Both the position numbers and the translations under genes were made by a program. A stretch of 14,437 nucleotides of DNA from Deltaproteobacteria bacterium (GTDB lineage Bacteria > Desulfobacterota > Desulfobaccia > Desulfobaccales > 0-14-0-80-60-11). Below the pieces are notes generated by a model that saw only the letters and a list, made by a program, of their open reading frames with translations, ran no database searches and was not told the origin of the DNA. Positions 1 to 6,598 of this stretch are shown piece by piece. Position 1 is the stretch's first letter, and each line of letters starts with the position of its first letter. The stretch is taken from positions 1-14,437 of the forward strand of contig JAMCQY010000385.1 of the NCBI GenBank assembly GCA_023381945.1. The letters run 5' to 3'.

Positions 1-152
1 CTCTTTTATCGTCTGGTACAACAGGCCGTCAGTGTCCCTCCTGTTATGGGAGATAATTTCCGGGGAGGATATCCCCAAAAATGAAACACAAGATATAGTG
101 GGTACGGGAGTCAACCGGATACCCCTATTTGATAATACCCGTCCGCTGCTCA

Positions 153-1148
153 TCACGCCCCGGCGTATTCACCGGCTATGGAAAAGTAGGCCCTGGCAGT
201 CTGTTCGGCTTGACTCCTGGCCTCCAGCGCCAGTTCCGGATCTCGCGCCGTGAAGGCGGCGACCTTGCCCAGCACGTAGGCCCGGTAGCACTTATAGAAA
301 TCCAGCAGCATCAGCAGTTCCGGGTCTTCGGAGGCCTGAGCCAGACGCTCTACAAAATAGCGGCTCAAATCTTTAAAGCCGTGATAGTCCAGGTCCATGG
401 CCAGAAAATCGACATCCGCCGCCACATCACCATATCTGAATCGGGCATTAAATTCAATGCAGTCATAGATATATACCTCATCGGCCAAGCAAATGTTCTT
501 CAGGTGCAGGTCGCCGTGGCAGTCTCGGATGCGGCCTTCCTGGATGCGCTTAAAGAACAGGGCGCGGTTTCGAGCCAGAAAGGATTTGGCAAAGTTCCGG
601 ATATGATCAAAAAGCTCCCGGGAGAGCAGATGTCCCACCAAATTCTCAGTTTGAAAAAAATTCTCTTCATGGTTATAGGCGATGACCGCCGGCTCGCCGA
701 ACTTATTGATCCGGGGGCCGGTGGCCGCATGCTTGTAAAAAGGAACCAGCCGCTCGATGATGCGGTCCAGGTGTTCCTGCCGCAACTCGCCCCGGGCCGC
801 CACTTCGTCCATCATGCGCTCCTGGGGCAGGCGCACCATCTTCAAGGCATATTCCAGCGGATGGCCCGAATGGCTCAGATGCGCCCGGCCGTGATGAACC
901 GTGACAGGCAGGACCTCCAGGTAGATATCGGGGCAGAGACGGCGATTGAGGATGAGCTCTTCGTGGAGGTAGTGGTGGCGCCGGCGCAGGGTGGTGAAAT
1001 TGAGAAAGCCGAAATCCACCGGCTTCTTAACCTTATATGCGAAGAGGTCGGTGACGAAGACCCAGGAAATATGGGTCTGGATCAGCTGCACCGCGGAGGT
1101 GGGCTCTGGATATGCGGAGGGGTCCATTAACGCCGCAGGGAGGTTCAT
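153..1148 (-). CDS. Aminoglycoside phosphotransferase-fold kinase, COG2187-like, without the usual AAA domain
   Basis: This 331-residue cytoplasmic protein has the hallmarks of the APH/choline-kinase fold. The catalytic loop HGDLHLKN is at residues 211-218. A metal-binding Asp follows in IYDCIEFN (about residue 229), and DVDFLAMDL lies just after it. The N-terminal YKVKKPVDFGFLNF stretch (about 38-51) is typical of COG2187 proteins. In that family the kinase-like domain is often fused to a C-terminal P-loop kinase domain of about 180 residues. Here the protein ends soon after the APH domain (YFSIAGEYAGA) and no Walker A motif is present. The substrate is unknown, and antibiotic modification should not be assumed. 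No clear Shine-Dalgarno precedes the ATG at 1148, but a TATAAT lies only 6 nt upstream, so a leaderless transcript is possible. An internal ATG at 1127 has no better ribosome site. The family call is firm; the function is open. Confidence 0.85.
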   Translation of the reverse strand: MNLPAALMDPSAYPEPTSAVQLIQTHISWVFVTDLFAYKVKKPVDFGFLNFTTLRRRHHYLHEELILNRRLCPDIYLEVLPVTVHHGRAHLSHSGHPLEYALKMVRLPQERMMDEVAARGELRQEHLDRIIERLVPFYKHAATGPRINKFGEPAVIAYNHEENFFQTENLVGHLLSRELFDHIRNFAKSFLARNRALFFKRIQEGRIRDCHGDLHLKNICLADEVYIYDCIEFNARFRYGDVAADVDFLAMDLDYHGFKDLSRYFVERLAQASEDPELLMLLDFYKCYRAYVLGKVAAFTARDPELALEARSQAEQTARAYFSIAGEYAGA

Positions 1149-1154
1149 GCTTTG

Positions 1155-1160
1155 ATTATA
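1155..1160 (-). promoter_or_regulatory. Perfect -10 box next to the kinase ATG (possible leaderless start)
   Basis: TATAAT on the minus strand ends 6 nt before the ATG at 1148, the spacing at which transcription would begin at or very near the start codon. No convincing -35 is visible at 16-18 bp, and no Shine-Dalgarno lies between the box and the ATG. This could be a chance match. Confidence 0.35.
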
Positions 1161-1185
1161 AACATTTTGAGGGAGGGGGCCATAA

Positions 1186-1269
1186 AGTGAGCAGTGAGCT
1201 GTGAGCAGTGAACAGTAAATACAAGGCTGCTTCTCTTAACTGCTCACTGCTGACTGTTTAGTGCTCACT
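1186..1269. repeat. Inverted pair of degenerate heptamer repeats (GTGAGCA type)
   Basis: Two 31-nt arms, 1186-1216 and 1239-1269, are imperfect inverted copies. Aligning one with the reverse complement of the other gives 25 of 31 matches. Each arm is built from degenerate 7-bp units such as AGTGAGC and AGTGAAC. The right arm contains the TAA stop (1258-1260) and the final Ser-Glu-His codons of the site-2 protease gene. The RNA could fold into a long hairpin, but there is no U-tract, so an intrinsic terminator is not supported. Confidence 0.75.
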
Positions 1270-2433
1270 CTCTTCAGGTTCCAGGATCTGCTTTATCTGG
1301 ATAAAGCGCTGCAGGCTGTTTCTGGTGATCAGGCCGATCATCCGGTCCTGCTGCATCACCAGCAACCGGTCCTGTTCCGCCTGGGTCATGCGGCGCAGGG
1401 CCTCTGCCAGGGAGATATCCTCGGAGATGACCAATTGCTCACTCACCGGCTCCATGACCTCCGCCACCTTCCTGGAATCCTGCTCCTGGCGGGGGACCTG
1501 CCGGACGCCGGCGATGCTGACCACTCCCACCACCCGGCCGTCGTCCTTCACTGGAAAACCTCCGAAGGCGTAATGCAGGAAATAATCGTGCACCAACTGG
1601 GCGATGGGTATATCCGGAGAGACACTCACCACTTCCCGGGTCATGAGCTCCTTAACCTGCACTCCTTCCAGCGATTTCCGCATGACCACTTCCTCATAGC
1701 CCCGTTGGGACAGGCTCCTGAGGAACATGCCGATGAAGATGAACCAGAGGCCGCCGATGAGGTCGCCGAAAAAGATCTGTACGCCGCCCCAAAGCATCAA
1801 GGCCAAGGCGAACCCTCTGCCCAAGTCTGCAGCCAGCCGGGTGGCGTAGGTCAGCGAACCGGTCTTCCACCAATATACGGCTCGAAAAACCCGCCCGCCG
1901 TCCAGGGGAAAACCCGGGATCAGGTTGAAGATGCCCAGGGCCAGGTTGATCCAGGTGAGATAACTGAAAATTCCCGTGATCAAAGAAAGCTCGAACCCGG
2001 CGAAAAAGTCTTTGATCACCCAAAAAATGGCGGCCAAGGCAAAGGAGCTTAAGGGGCCGACGATGGCCACCTTCAGTTCGGTCACCGGGTCTTGCGGCTC
2101 CTCGGTGATCTTGGAGACGCCGCCAAAGATAAACAGGGTAATCTCTGAAATCTGAATGCCGGAGCGGATGGCTACCAGGGAGTGGGCCAGTTCGTGGGTC
2201 ACCACTGAGGCAAAGAAAAGCGCGGTGGCGATCGTCCCGGCCATCCAGTAGGTCAATAAGGTGTGCCCAGGATAGTACCGGGGGAAATAGCCCAGGGACA
2301 TGGAAAGCAGCACCAGTGCGAAGATGATGAGCCAGGAGTAATCGAAGCTGATCTGAATGCCGGCCACCTTGAAGAGCGCTATCCCGCCTCTCATGGCCTT
2401 CATTTCAAAAGTCTTCTCACTTTCGCCCTTCAT
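1258..2433 (-). CDS. Site-2 protease (M50 family) membrane metalloprotease with two CBS domains
   Basis: This is a 391-residue integral membrane zinc protease that would cut substrates within or near the membrane. The zinc motif HELAH is at residues 80-84, in a hydrophobic helix. The third-ligand motif NLIPGFPLDGGR is at about 170-181, with Asp178. Hydrophobic segments near 33-50, 64-90, 122-140, 152-176 and 205-240 fit the multi-pass S2P core. A cytosolic C-terminal pair of CBS domains (about 262-315 and 325-380) suggests control by a nucleotide ligand. The length matches CBS-containing bacterial S2P homologues. GGAGGG (2441-2446) lies 7 nt before the ATG and directly after the cobO stop, implying co-transcription with cobO. 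The last residues (SEH) and the stop are encoded inside a heptamer repeat arm. The substrate is unknown; no anti-sigma factor gene is nearby. Confidence 0.93.
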   Translation of the reverse strand: MKGESEKTFEMKAMRGGIALFKVAGIQISFDYSWLIIFALVLLSMSLGYFPRYYPGHTLLTYWMAGTIATALFFASVVTHELAHSLVAIRSGIQISEITLFIFGGVSKITEEPQDPVTELKVAIVGPLSSFALAAIFWVIKDFFAGFELSLITGIFSYLTWINLALGIFNLIPGFPLDGGRVFRAVYWWKTGSLTYATRLAADLGRGFALALMLWGGVQIFFGDLIGGLWFIFIGMFLRSLSQRGYEEVVMRKSLEGVQVKELMTREVVSVSPDIPIAQLVHDYFLHYAFGGFPVKDDGRVVGVVSIAGVRQVPRQEQDSRKVAEVMEPVSEQLVISEDISLAEALRRMTQAEQDRLLVMQQDRMIGLITRNSLQRFIQIKQILEPEESEH

Positions 2434-2448
2434 AAAGATTCCCTCCGA

Positions 2449-3056
2449 TCAATAATCGATGCCCGGCTGGGGTTCGATGCCTTGACGGTAGGCGTGCTTG
2501 ATCTCTTGAATTTCGCTGACGGTGTCCGCCAGTTCGATCACTTTAGGGTGGGCGTCACGGCCGGTGAGCACCAGGTGCACCTGGGGCGGCTTTGAACGCA
2601 GGAGTTCCAGCACCTGCTCCAGGTCCACCAGTTTCAGATGCAGGGCATTTTGATCTCATCCAGAATCAACAGGTCCACCCGACCGGAGGCCAGCTTCTCC
2701 TTGGCCAGCCGCATGGCTTCCTGGGCATTGGCGCGGTGCTCGCGATAAGGGTAGGGATTGCCCTGGATGCCGCAGAAACCCTTGCCCGTGGCGATCAATT
2801 CGATGGGGCAGCTCATCTTCTTGATTCCGTCCCATTCGCCGGCGTAGAGGTCGCCCTTCATGAACTGGATGATGCAAGTGCGCAGATTGTGGCCACAGGC
2901 CCGCAGCGCCAGGCCCAGGGCGGTGGTGGTCTTGCCTTTGCCGTAGCCGGTGATCACCACGATGAGGCCCTTGGGCTCCTTGGTTTCCAGATGCGTCAGC
3001 GGCGCCTCGGCCCCTTCTACCCGGACAAATTTTCCTGCGTCTTGGCTTTCTGGCAT
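2449..3056 (-). pseudogene. cobO: Cob(I)yrinic acid a,c-diamide adenosyltransferase, interrupted by a frameshift
   Basis: CobO/BtuR-type enzymes transfer the adenosyl group of ATP to cobalt in corrinoids. The first frame encodes residues 1-135, including the P-loop GYGKGKTT (37-44), the IIQFMKGD strand and the Walker B-like LLILDEI. It then runs into MPCI and a stop at 2634. From 2649 a second frame continues at once with NALHLKLVDLEQVLELL, then LTGRDAHP, and ends PGIDY with a TGA at 2449-2451. This is the expected CobO C-terminus. The two parts sum to about 202 residues, the normal size. One missing base in the coding-strand A4 run (plus-strand T4, 2648-2651) explains the break. It is either a genuine mutation or a homopolymer sequencing error. 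The start lies 16 bp after the upstream LigD-like gene, and the site-2 protease ATG follows the cobO stop within 16 bp, so the three look like one operon. The identification is firm; whether the gene is functional is uncertain. Confidence 0.9.
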
Positions 3057-3072
3057 TTTTAAACCCGCGCCG

Positions 3073-3660
3073 TTAAGCTGACCCGGCGGCGATTTCCTCT
3101 AACGAGCGGCCGCTGAGGACCGAGTCCGGCTGGGCCTGCAATACATCAACGGCCGAGTCGGCTTCTTCGTCGTCGGCCTTTATCAACAGCCAGGCCTCGT
3201 CCTTGCCGGTCTTGAAACGGGTCAGGGCGAAGCCGCCTTTGAGCTTTTGCCCGCTCAAATGGACCTTGAGGTGGCCGCGGGCCACCGCCTCGGCCAGGGG
3301 AACGGCCTCCCCCTTCTTTTCGGTGATATTCTGGAAGGGGCCGGTATCCCAGACCATGACAGTGCCGGCGCCGTACCCCTCGGGTATCACTCCTTCAAAA
3401 TCGGCGTATTCCAAGGGATGGTCCTCAGTGGGCACCGCCAGGCGCTTCTCCTTGGGGTCGGTGGACGGCCCCTTGGGGATGGCCCAGGACTTGAGGACCC
3501 CGTCCACCTCCAGGCGAAAGTCATAGTGGAGGCGGCTGGCGTCATGCTTCTGGACCACGAAGATCGGGGCAGCCGACGGCCCCCGGCCGCCCCCCGAGGG
3601 CTCAGGGGTCCGCTGAAAATCGCGTTTTGCCTGGTAATCCTTCAGAGCCTTCTTAGGCAT
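3073..3660 (-). CDS. Stand-alone LigD-type DNA 3'-phosphoesterase domain protein
   Basis: This 195-residue protein matches the phosphoesterase (PE) module of the bacterial end-joining ligase LigD, which trims 3'-phosphate and ribonucleotide ends on DNA. The active-site block KHDASRLHYDFRLEVDG (38-54) supplies His39, His45, Asp47 and Arg49. EDHPLEYADFEGVIPEG (79-95) supplies His81 and Tyr85. The spacing equals that of the catalytic set known in Pseudomonas LigD (His42, His48, Asp50, Arg52, His84, Tyr88). The C-terminus DSVLSGRSLEEIA resembles the linker that joins PE to the ligase domain in full LigD, but no ligase, polymerase or Ku gene is in the window. GAGGAAA sits just before the ATG. It appears to head a leftward operon with cobO and the site-2 protease. 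It is a complete small gene rather than an obvious fragment. Confidence 0.92.
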   Translation of the reverse strand: MPKKALKDYQAKRDFQRTPEPSGGGRGPSAAPIFVVQKHDASRLHYDFRLEVDGVLKSWAIPKGPSTDPKEKRLAVPTEDHPLEYADFEGVIPEGYGAGTVMVWDTGPFQNITEKKGEAVPLAEAVARGHLKVHLSGQKLKGGFALTRFKTGKDEAWLLIKADDEEADSAVDVLQAQPDSVLSGRSLEEIAAGSA

Positions 3661-3687
3661 ACTTTCCTCAGGTTCGAGCTTTCTTTT

Positions 3688-3715
3688 AAAGTAAACATCG
3701 CCTTAGGCGTGTCAA
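3688..3715 (-). promoter_or_regulatory. Putative sigma70-like promoter with a palindrome in its spacer, for the LigD-PE operon
   Basis: On the minus strand TTGACA (3710-3715) is followed after 16 bp by TACTTT (3688-3693), about 27 bp before the gene start. The spacer contains CGCCTTAGGCG (3699-3709), two perfect 5-bp arms around one base, placed where a repressor could block RNA polymerase. The -35 box is perfect; the -10 box is poor. Confidence 0.45.
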
Positions 3716-3843
3716 TGTTCCCGAAAAGGCTCAGAATCAGGAAACTAAGGGCCTATCCCGGCGCCCCGGGAACAGCCGGTCAGTTCCTACCTGAAAGAAA
3801 TTCCAAAAAAAATGGTTCGCAGCAAATAATTTTCTGGAAATTC

Positions 3844-3879
3844 TTGACAAGCTATTTAAATTTAGTATATAAATATAAG
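3844..3879 (+). promoter_or_regulatory. Sigma70-like promoter for the PxxKW protein gene
   Basis: A consensus TTGACA is at 3844-3849. TATAAA (3868-3873, 18-bp spacer) and an overlapping TATATA (3866-3871, 16-bp spacer) serve as -10 candidates, with a further TATAAG at 3874-3879. The region is strongly AT-rich and lies 30-40 bp before the Shine-Dalgarno and ATG at 3911. It looks like one of the strongest promoters in the window. Confidence 0.65.
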
Positions 3880-3910
3880 ATTTTGTTTATATCAGAGGGG
3901 GGCTACGGCC

Positions 3911-4195
3911 ATGCACTGCGAAAGCGTTAAACCAGGAGTAGATTGCACCTTTATGACTAAGAAAGGCTGTTCGTTCAACGGCGGCAAATGCAAGACCGTT
4001 GTGGAAGCCTGCACTGGCTGCGACCGGACTTTGTGCTATGAGGAATCAAACTTCTGCACCTCTTTTCCGGATCCCGAAGCCAAATGGCGCCGGGGTTCTT
4101 GTAATCTGGCCACTCACGTGAAAAACGGCAAGAAAGAGACGGTCCAGAAGATCAATCCCTTGAAGGCCTCCAAGCGCAAGGCGGCTGGACGCTAA
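3911..4195 (+). CDS. PxxKW-family cysteine-rich small protein
   Basis: This 94-residue protein has nine cysteines (3, 12, 20, 27, 34, 37, 42, 49, 64) and the signature PDPEAKW (Pro55 to Trp59), which gives the PxxKW family its name. These small proteins are known mainly from sulfate-reducing and related deltaproteobacteria, and their function is not established. The cysteine spacing (CxxC at 34-37, then C42 and C49) suggests metal or Fe-S binding or disulfides; that is inference. No signal peptide is visible, so it is probably cytoplasmic. The C-terminus is basic (KASKRKAAGR). A strong Shine-Dalgarno (GAGGGGGG) lies upstream, and a well-formed promoter drives it as a single gene. The neighbouring genes are on the opposite strand. 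Confidence 0.88.
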   Translation: MHCESVKPGVDCTFMTKKGCSFNGGKCKTVVEACTGCDRTLCYEESNFCTSFPDPEAKWRRGSCNLATHVKNGKKETVQKINPLKASKRKAAGR

Positions 4196-4216
4196 TCATC
4201 AACCGTTGAACGGACG

Positions 4217-4246
4217 GCGCGGCTCGACTCTTTAAGCCGGCCGCGC
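4217..4246 (+). terminator. Weak hairpin after the PxxKW gene
   Basis: GCGCGGC (4217-4223) pairs perfectly with GCCGCGC (4240-4246), and GGCT/AGCC can extend pairing inside. It starts 21 nt after the stop codon, which fits a terminator, but no T-tract follows, so this may be only a transcript-end hairpin. Confidence 0.3.
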
Positions 4247-4308
4247 TATCCGGTTTCCAATTTCCTTCCTTGAGAGCCTCTTACAAGTATCACTTTCCGC
4301 TAATAATT

Positions 4309-4340
4309 GTCATTCTGAGGGAGCGACGCAACCAAAGAAA
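4309..4340 (+). repeat. Dispersed-repeat remnant (TGTCATTCTGAG type), left flank of an AT-rich gene
   Basis: The sequence beginning TGTCATTCTGAGGGAGCG and running into AACCAAAGAA resembles a common intergenic element of the type TGTCATTCTGAGCGAAGCG. A related copy in the opposite orientation lies at 5337-5369, on the other side of the low-GC NAD(P)-binding gene. The family resemblance comes from memory, not from a database search. Confidence 0.5.
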
Positions 4341-4350
4341 ATAGACATGA

Positions 4351-4371
4351 ATCAGTGGCCAGTAATCAGTT
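4351..4371 (+). repeat. Short heptamer-repeat copy (TCAGTGG/CCAGTAA type)
   Basis: ATCAGTGGCCAGTAATCAGT comprises three degenerate 7-bp units. It lies 14 bp from the stop codon of the minus-strand NAD(P)-binding gene and is the same family as the copies at 8931 and 10205. Confidence 0.55.
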
Positions 4372-4385
4372 AAATTTAGTAGAGA

Positions 4386-5252
4386 TTATCTTTTGCTTTG
4401 TATTGTCCTATGAATAAAGGATCCAAAATCATTTGGTCTTCTTCCTAGTATCCATGTCAAAACATTTGGATTACCAGTAAATCCATGTTCATTATAATGA
4501 TGAAACATAGTTAATAATGTATTAACTTGATAGTCTCCTAATCCATGCTTTTTCAATTGTGCTGCCCACAGTTCATCTGGAGTTGTTTGAACTGTGACTC
4601 CATGTCCAAAATTCTGTTTAAAAGCGGCTAACATATCATCCAAAGCTAAATTTTCCGGTCCACATATTTCATAAGTGGCACCCGTATGACCTGGCTTGGT
4701 GAGGATTATAGAAACAGCCTCTGCCACATCTTCTAAGTCAACCATACAAATGCGTGTTTCTTTTGACGTATAAAATCTCTGTTCAAATATACCTTCTTCA
4801 CTAAGCAACTTCCAACCTTCAAGTATATTCTGCATAAATATTGCAGGTTGAATAATGGTATATGGCATACCTGAATTCACCACTATTTCCTCTACTATAA
4901 GTTTTTTCTGATGATGTGGTAAATCCTGAAGTAAGGAATGAAGCACCGAATGGTAGACAAAATGCTCTATTCGGGCAGAACGAGCAGCGTTTATTGCTAT
5001 TTGCCCTATCCGAACTTCATCAGGATTCACGGCAGAACAAATGTGATATGCGGCCCGAATCCCTATAAATGCTTCATTCATTACCTCTTCATTCATCATG
5101 TCTCCTGCAACCACTTCCCTAACACCCAAGGATTTAAGCTCGGGAATTTGTTCAGCTTTATGAACAAAAGCCCGAATTTCCTCTCCTTTAGATAATAAAG
5201 TCCGAATTATTGCTCGACCACTTTTCCCATTAGCTCCAGTTATAAGAATCAT
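4386..5252 (-). CDS. NmrA-like NAD(P)-binding (atypical SDR) protein
   Basis: From the ATG at 5252 this is a 288-residue protein. The Rossmann motif TGANGKSG is at residues 5-12. It is followed by the NmrA-type order: RAFVHK, EVVAGDM, then YHSVLHSLL (100-108), and MPYTIIQPAIFMQNI, which is typical of NAD(P)H-binding NmrA/azoreductase-like proteins. The closing YEICGPENLALDDMLAAF is also characteristic. It probably binds NAD(P)H as an oxidoreductase or redox sensor; the substrate is unknown. An upstream in-frame extension to 5312 would run through the palindrome at 5300-5326 and has no ribosome site, whereas GGGGG 9 nt before 5252 supports the shorter start. The base composition is far from its neighbours: the 60 bases at 4441-4500 are 19/60 G+C, against 40/60 at 5641-5700 in aspB. 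With the flanking repeat remnants this suggests recent acquisition. Confidence 0.88.
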   Translation of the reverse strand: MILITGANGKSGRAIIRTLLSKGEEIRAFVHKAEQIPELKSLGVREVVAGDMMNEEVMNEAFIGIRAAYHICSAVNPDEVRIGQIAINAARSARIEHFVYHSVLHSLLQDLPHHQKKLIVEEIVVNSGMPYTIIQPAIFMQNILEGWKLLSEEGIFEQRFYTSKETRICMVDLEDVAEAVSIILTKPGHTGATYEICGPENLALDDMLAAFKQNFGHGVTVQTTPDELWAAQLKKHGLGDYQVNTLLTMFHHYNEHGFTGNPNVLTWILGRRPNDFGSFIHRTIQSKR

Positions 5253-5299
5253 AATCCAACGCCCCCTTAATATTGTAAATGCCGATGGCCTGTCAGTAA

Positions 5300-5326
5300 A
5301 ACGCCACTCCAATTTGGAGTGGCGTT
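5300..5326 (-). terminator. Perfect 13-bp-arm palindrome between aspB and the NmrA-like gene
   Basis: AACGCCACTCCAA (5300-5312) and TTGGAGTGGCGTT (5314-5326) are exact inverted copies around one base. In the minus-strand direction the hairpin is followed by TTTTACTG, so it can serve as an intrinsic terminator for aspB. It lies 48 nt upstream of the NmrA-like start, so an operator or attenuator role for that gene is also possible. Confidence 0.6.
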
Positions 5327-5336
5327 GTTTGCATAT

Positions 5337-5369
5337 ATAGATCCCTTTGCTGCGCGCAGGATGACAAAA
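5337..5369 (-). repeat. Dispersed-repeat remnant, right flank of the AT-rich gene (inverted)
   Basis: On the minus strand it reads TTTTGTCATCCTGCGCGCAG followed by CAAAGGGATCTATA. It shares TTGTCAT and CTG with the left-flank element at 4309-4340 but points the other way. Together they bracket the low-GC insert and place its right limit just before the aspB stop at 5381. Confidence 0.45.
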
Positions 5370-5380
5370 AGACTTTCCTG

Positions 5381-6571
5381 CTACAGCTTCTCCAAAGCTT
5401 CCTTTATGCGGCTCAGACCGGTGGCGATGCGCTCCCGGGAAGTGGCATAGGAAAACCTGAGGCAGTTGTCTTCCCCGAACTCGTTGCCCGGCACGGCCGC
5501 CAGGCGGGCCTCCGTCAGGAGATAGTCCGCCAGGGCCTGTGAATTGCTTTGCCCCGCGGCAGGCGTAAGCTTCCCGAAATAGGCCGAAAAATTCGGGAAC
5601 AGATAAAAGGCCCCGCCCGGCTTGGCGCAGGTGACCCCGGGGATGTCCAGGGTCCGCTTCAGGATATCGTCCCGGCGCCAGGCGAACTCCGCCACCATGG
5701 CGGCCACCGCGTCCTGAGGACCGCGTAGGGCTTCCACTGCGGCCTTCTGGGCGATGGAGGTGGGATTGGAGGTGGACTGGCTCTGCAGATTGGTGGCCGC
5801 GGCAATGCCCTCCGCCGGGCCGGCCAGGTAGCCGATGCGCCAGCCGGTCATGGCATAAGTCTTGGAGACGCCGTTCAGGATAAAGGTGCGGGCCTTGAGC
5901 TCCGGGTCCAGCATGGCGAGGTTGACGAATTTGGCGCCGTCGAAGAGAATCTTGTCATAGATATCATCAGAAATGACATACAGGCCGTGCTCCAAGACCA
6001 CCTGGCCCAGCGCCTCCAATTCTTTTTTGGTGTAGACCCCGCCGGTGGGGTTGGAAGGGCTGTTCAGGACCAATGCCTTGGTCTTGGGAGTAAGGCGGGC
6101 TTTCAGTTCCGCGGCGGTGAGCTTGAAGCCGTTGGCTTCCTGGGTGGGAACCACGACCGGCACGGCCTCGGCCAGCATGGCCATGGGCACGTACGACACC
6201 CAAAAAGGGGCCGGGATGATCACTTCGTCCCCCGGCTCGAACATGATCTGGAAGAGGTTGTAGAGGCCGTGTTTGCCGCCGCAGGACACCAGGATTTCGC
6301 CCGGCTTATAGGTCAGGCCGTAGTCGCCCTGGAATTTCTCAATAATGGCCTCTTTCAGGTCCGGGATGCCCCCCACCGGGGTGTAGCGGGTAAAACCCTC
6401 GTTGATGGCCCGGATGGCTGCTTCCCGAATGTTTACCGGGGTGTCGAAGTCCGGCTCTCCCACCCCGAAGTTGACTATGTCGACCCCCTGGGCCTTGAGC
6501 TGATTGGCCTTGGCGTTCAAGGCCAAGGTGGCGGAGGGGGGAATCTGGCGAATACGGCTGGCGACTTGCAT
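5381..6571 (-). CDS. aspB: Pyridoxal-phosphate aspartate aminotransferase (class I, subgroup Ib type)
   Basis: This is a 396-residue cytoplasmic PLP enzyme that would interconvert aspartate and 2-oxoglutarate with oxaloacetate and glutamate. The cofactor lysine is Lys237 in NGVSKTYAMTGWRIGY. Other landmarks are PFWVSY (122-127, Trp stacking on the cofactor), NSPSNPTGG (170-178, Asn174), SDDIYDKI (201-208, Asp202 and Tyr205) and LRFSYA with Arg372, the substrate carboxylate ligand. N-terminal SRIRQIPPSATLALNAKA is typical of the Thermus/Bacillus-like Ib subgroup. The start at 6571 is chosen because AAGGAG lies 5 nt upstream; the in-frame extension to 6625 runs through a REP-like palindrome and is unlikely. 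It is transcribed divergently from nadK. Related enzymes acting on other amino or keto acids (for example prephenate) share these motifs, so specificity is inferred. Confidence 0.93.
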   Translation of the reverse strand: MQVASRIRQIPPSATLALNAKANQLKAQGVDIVNFGVGEPDFDTPVNIREAAIRAINEGFTRYTPVGGIPDLKEAIIEKFQGDYGLTYKPGEILVSCGGKHGLYNLFQIMFEPGDEVIIPAPFWVSYVPMAMLAEAVPVVVPTQEANGFKLTAAELKARLTPKTKALVLNSPSNPTGGVYTKKELEALGQVVLEHGLYVISDDIYDKILFDGAKFVNLAMLDPELKARTFILNGVSKTYAMTGWRIGYLAGPAEGIAAATNLQSQSTSNPTSIAQKAAVEALRGPQDAVAAMVAEFAWRRDDILKRTLDIPGVTCAKPGGAFYLFPNFSAYFGKLTPAAGQSNSQALADYLLTEARLAAVPGNEFGEDNCLRFSYATSRERIATGLSRIKEALEKL

Positions 6572-6598
6572 AATGGCTCCTTCAATGGCCTGTATTTT

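Noticed and set aside
1..152. Possible gene fragments at the left edge, including a minus-strand reading DGLLYQTIKE behind an AGGAGG-like site and a plus-strand frame from 32.
   Set aside because: No start codon fits the minus-strand site, the piece is about ten residues before the edge, and the plus frame runs antisense into the kinase gene. Only two small hairpins are visible here.
129..1130. Long plus-strand open frame opposite the kinase gene.
   Set aside because: It is antisense to a protein with clear APH-kinase motifs; its own translation has no recognisable domain and a typical shadow composition.
1261..2052. Long plus-strand frame opposite the site-2 protease gene.
   Set aside because: His/Gln/Asp-rich shadow translation, with the opposite strand carrying HELAH and CBS motifs.
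2634..2660. Programmed frameshifting in cobO.
   Set aside because: The run is only four A and the context (ATC AAA ATG) is not a canonical slippery heptamer; mutation or sequencing error is simpler.
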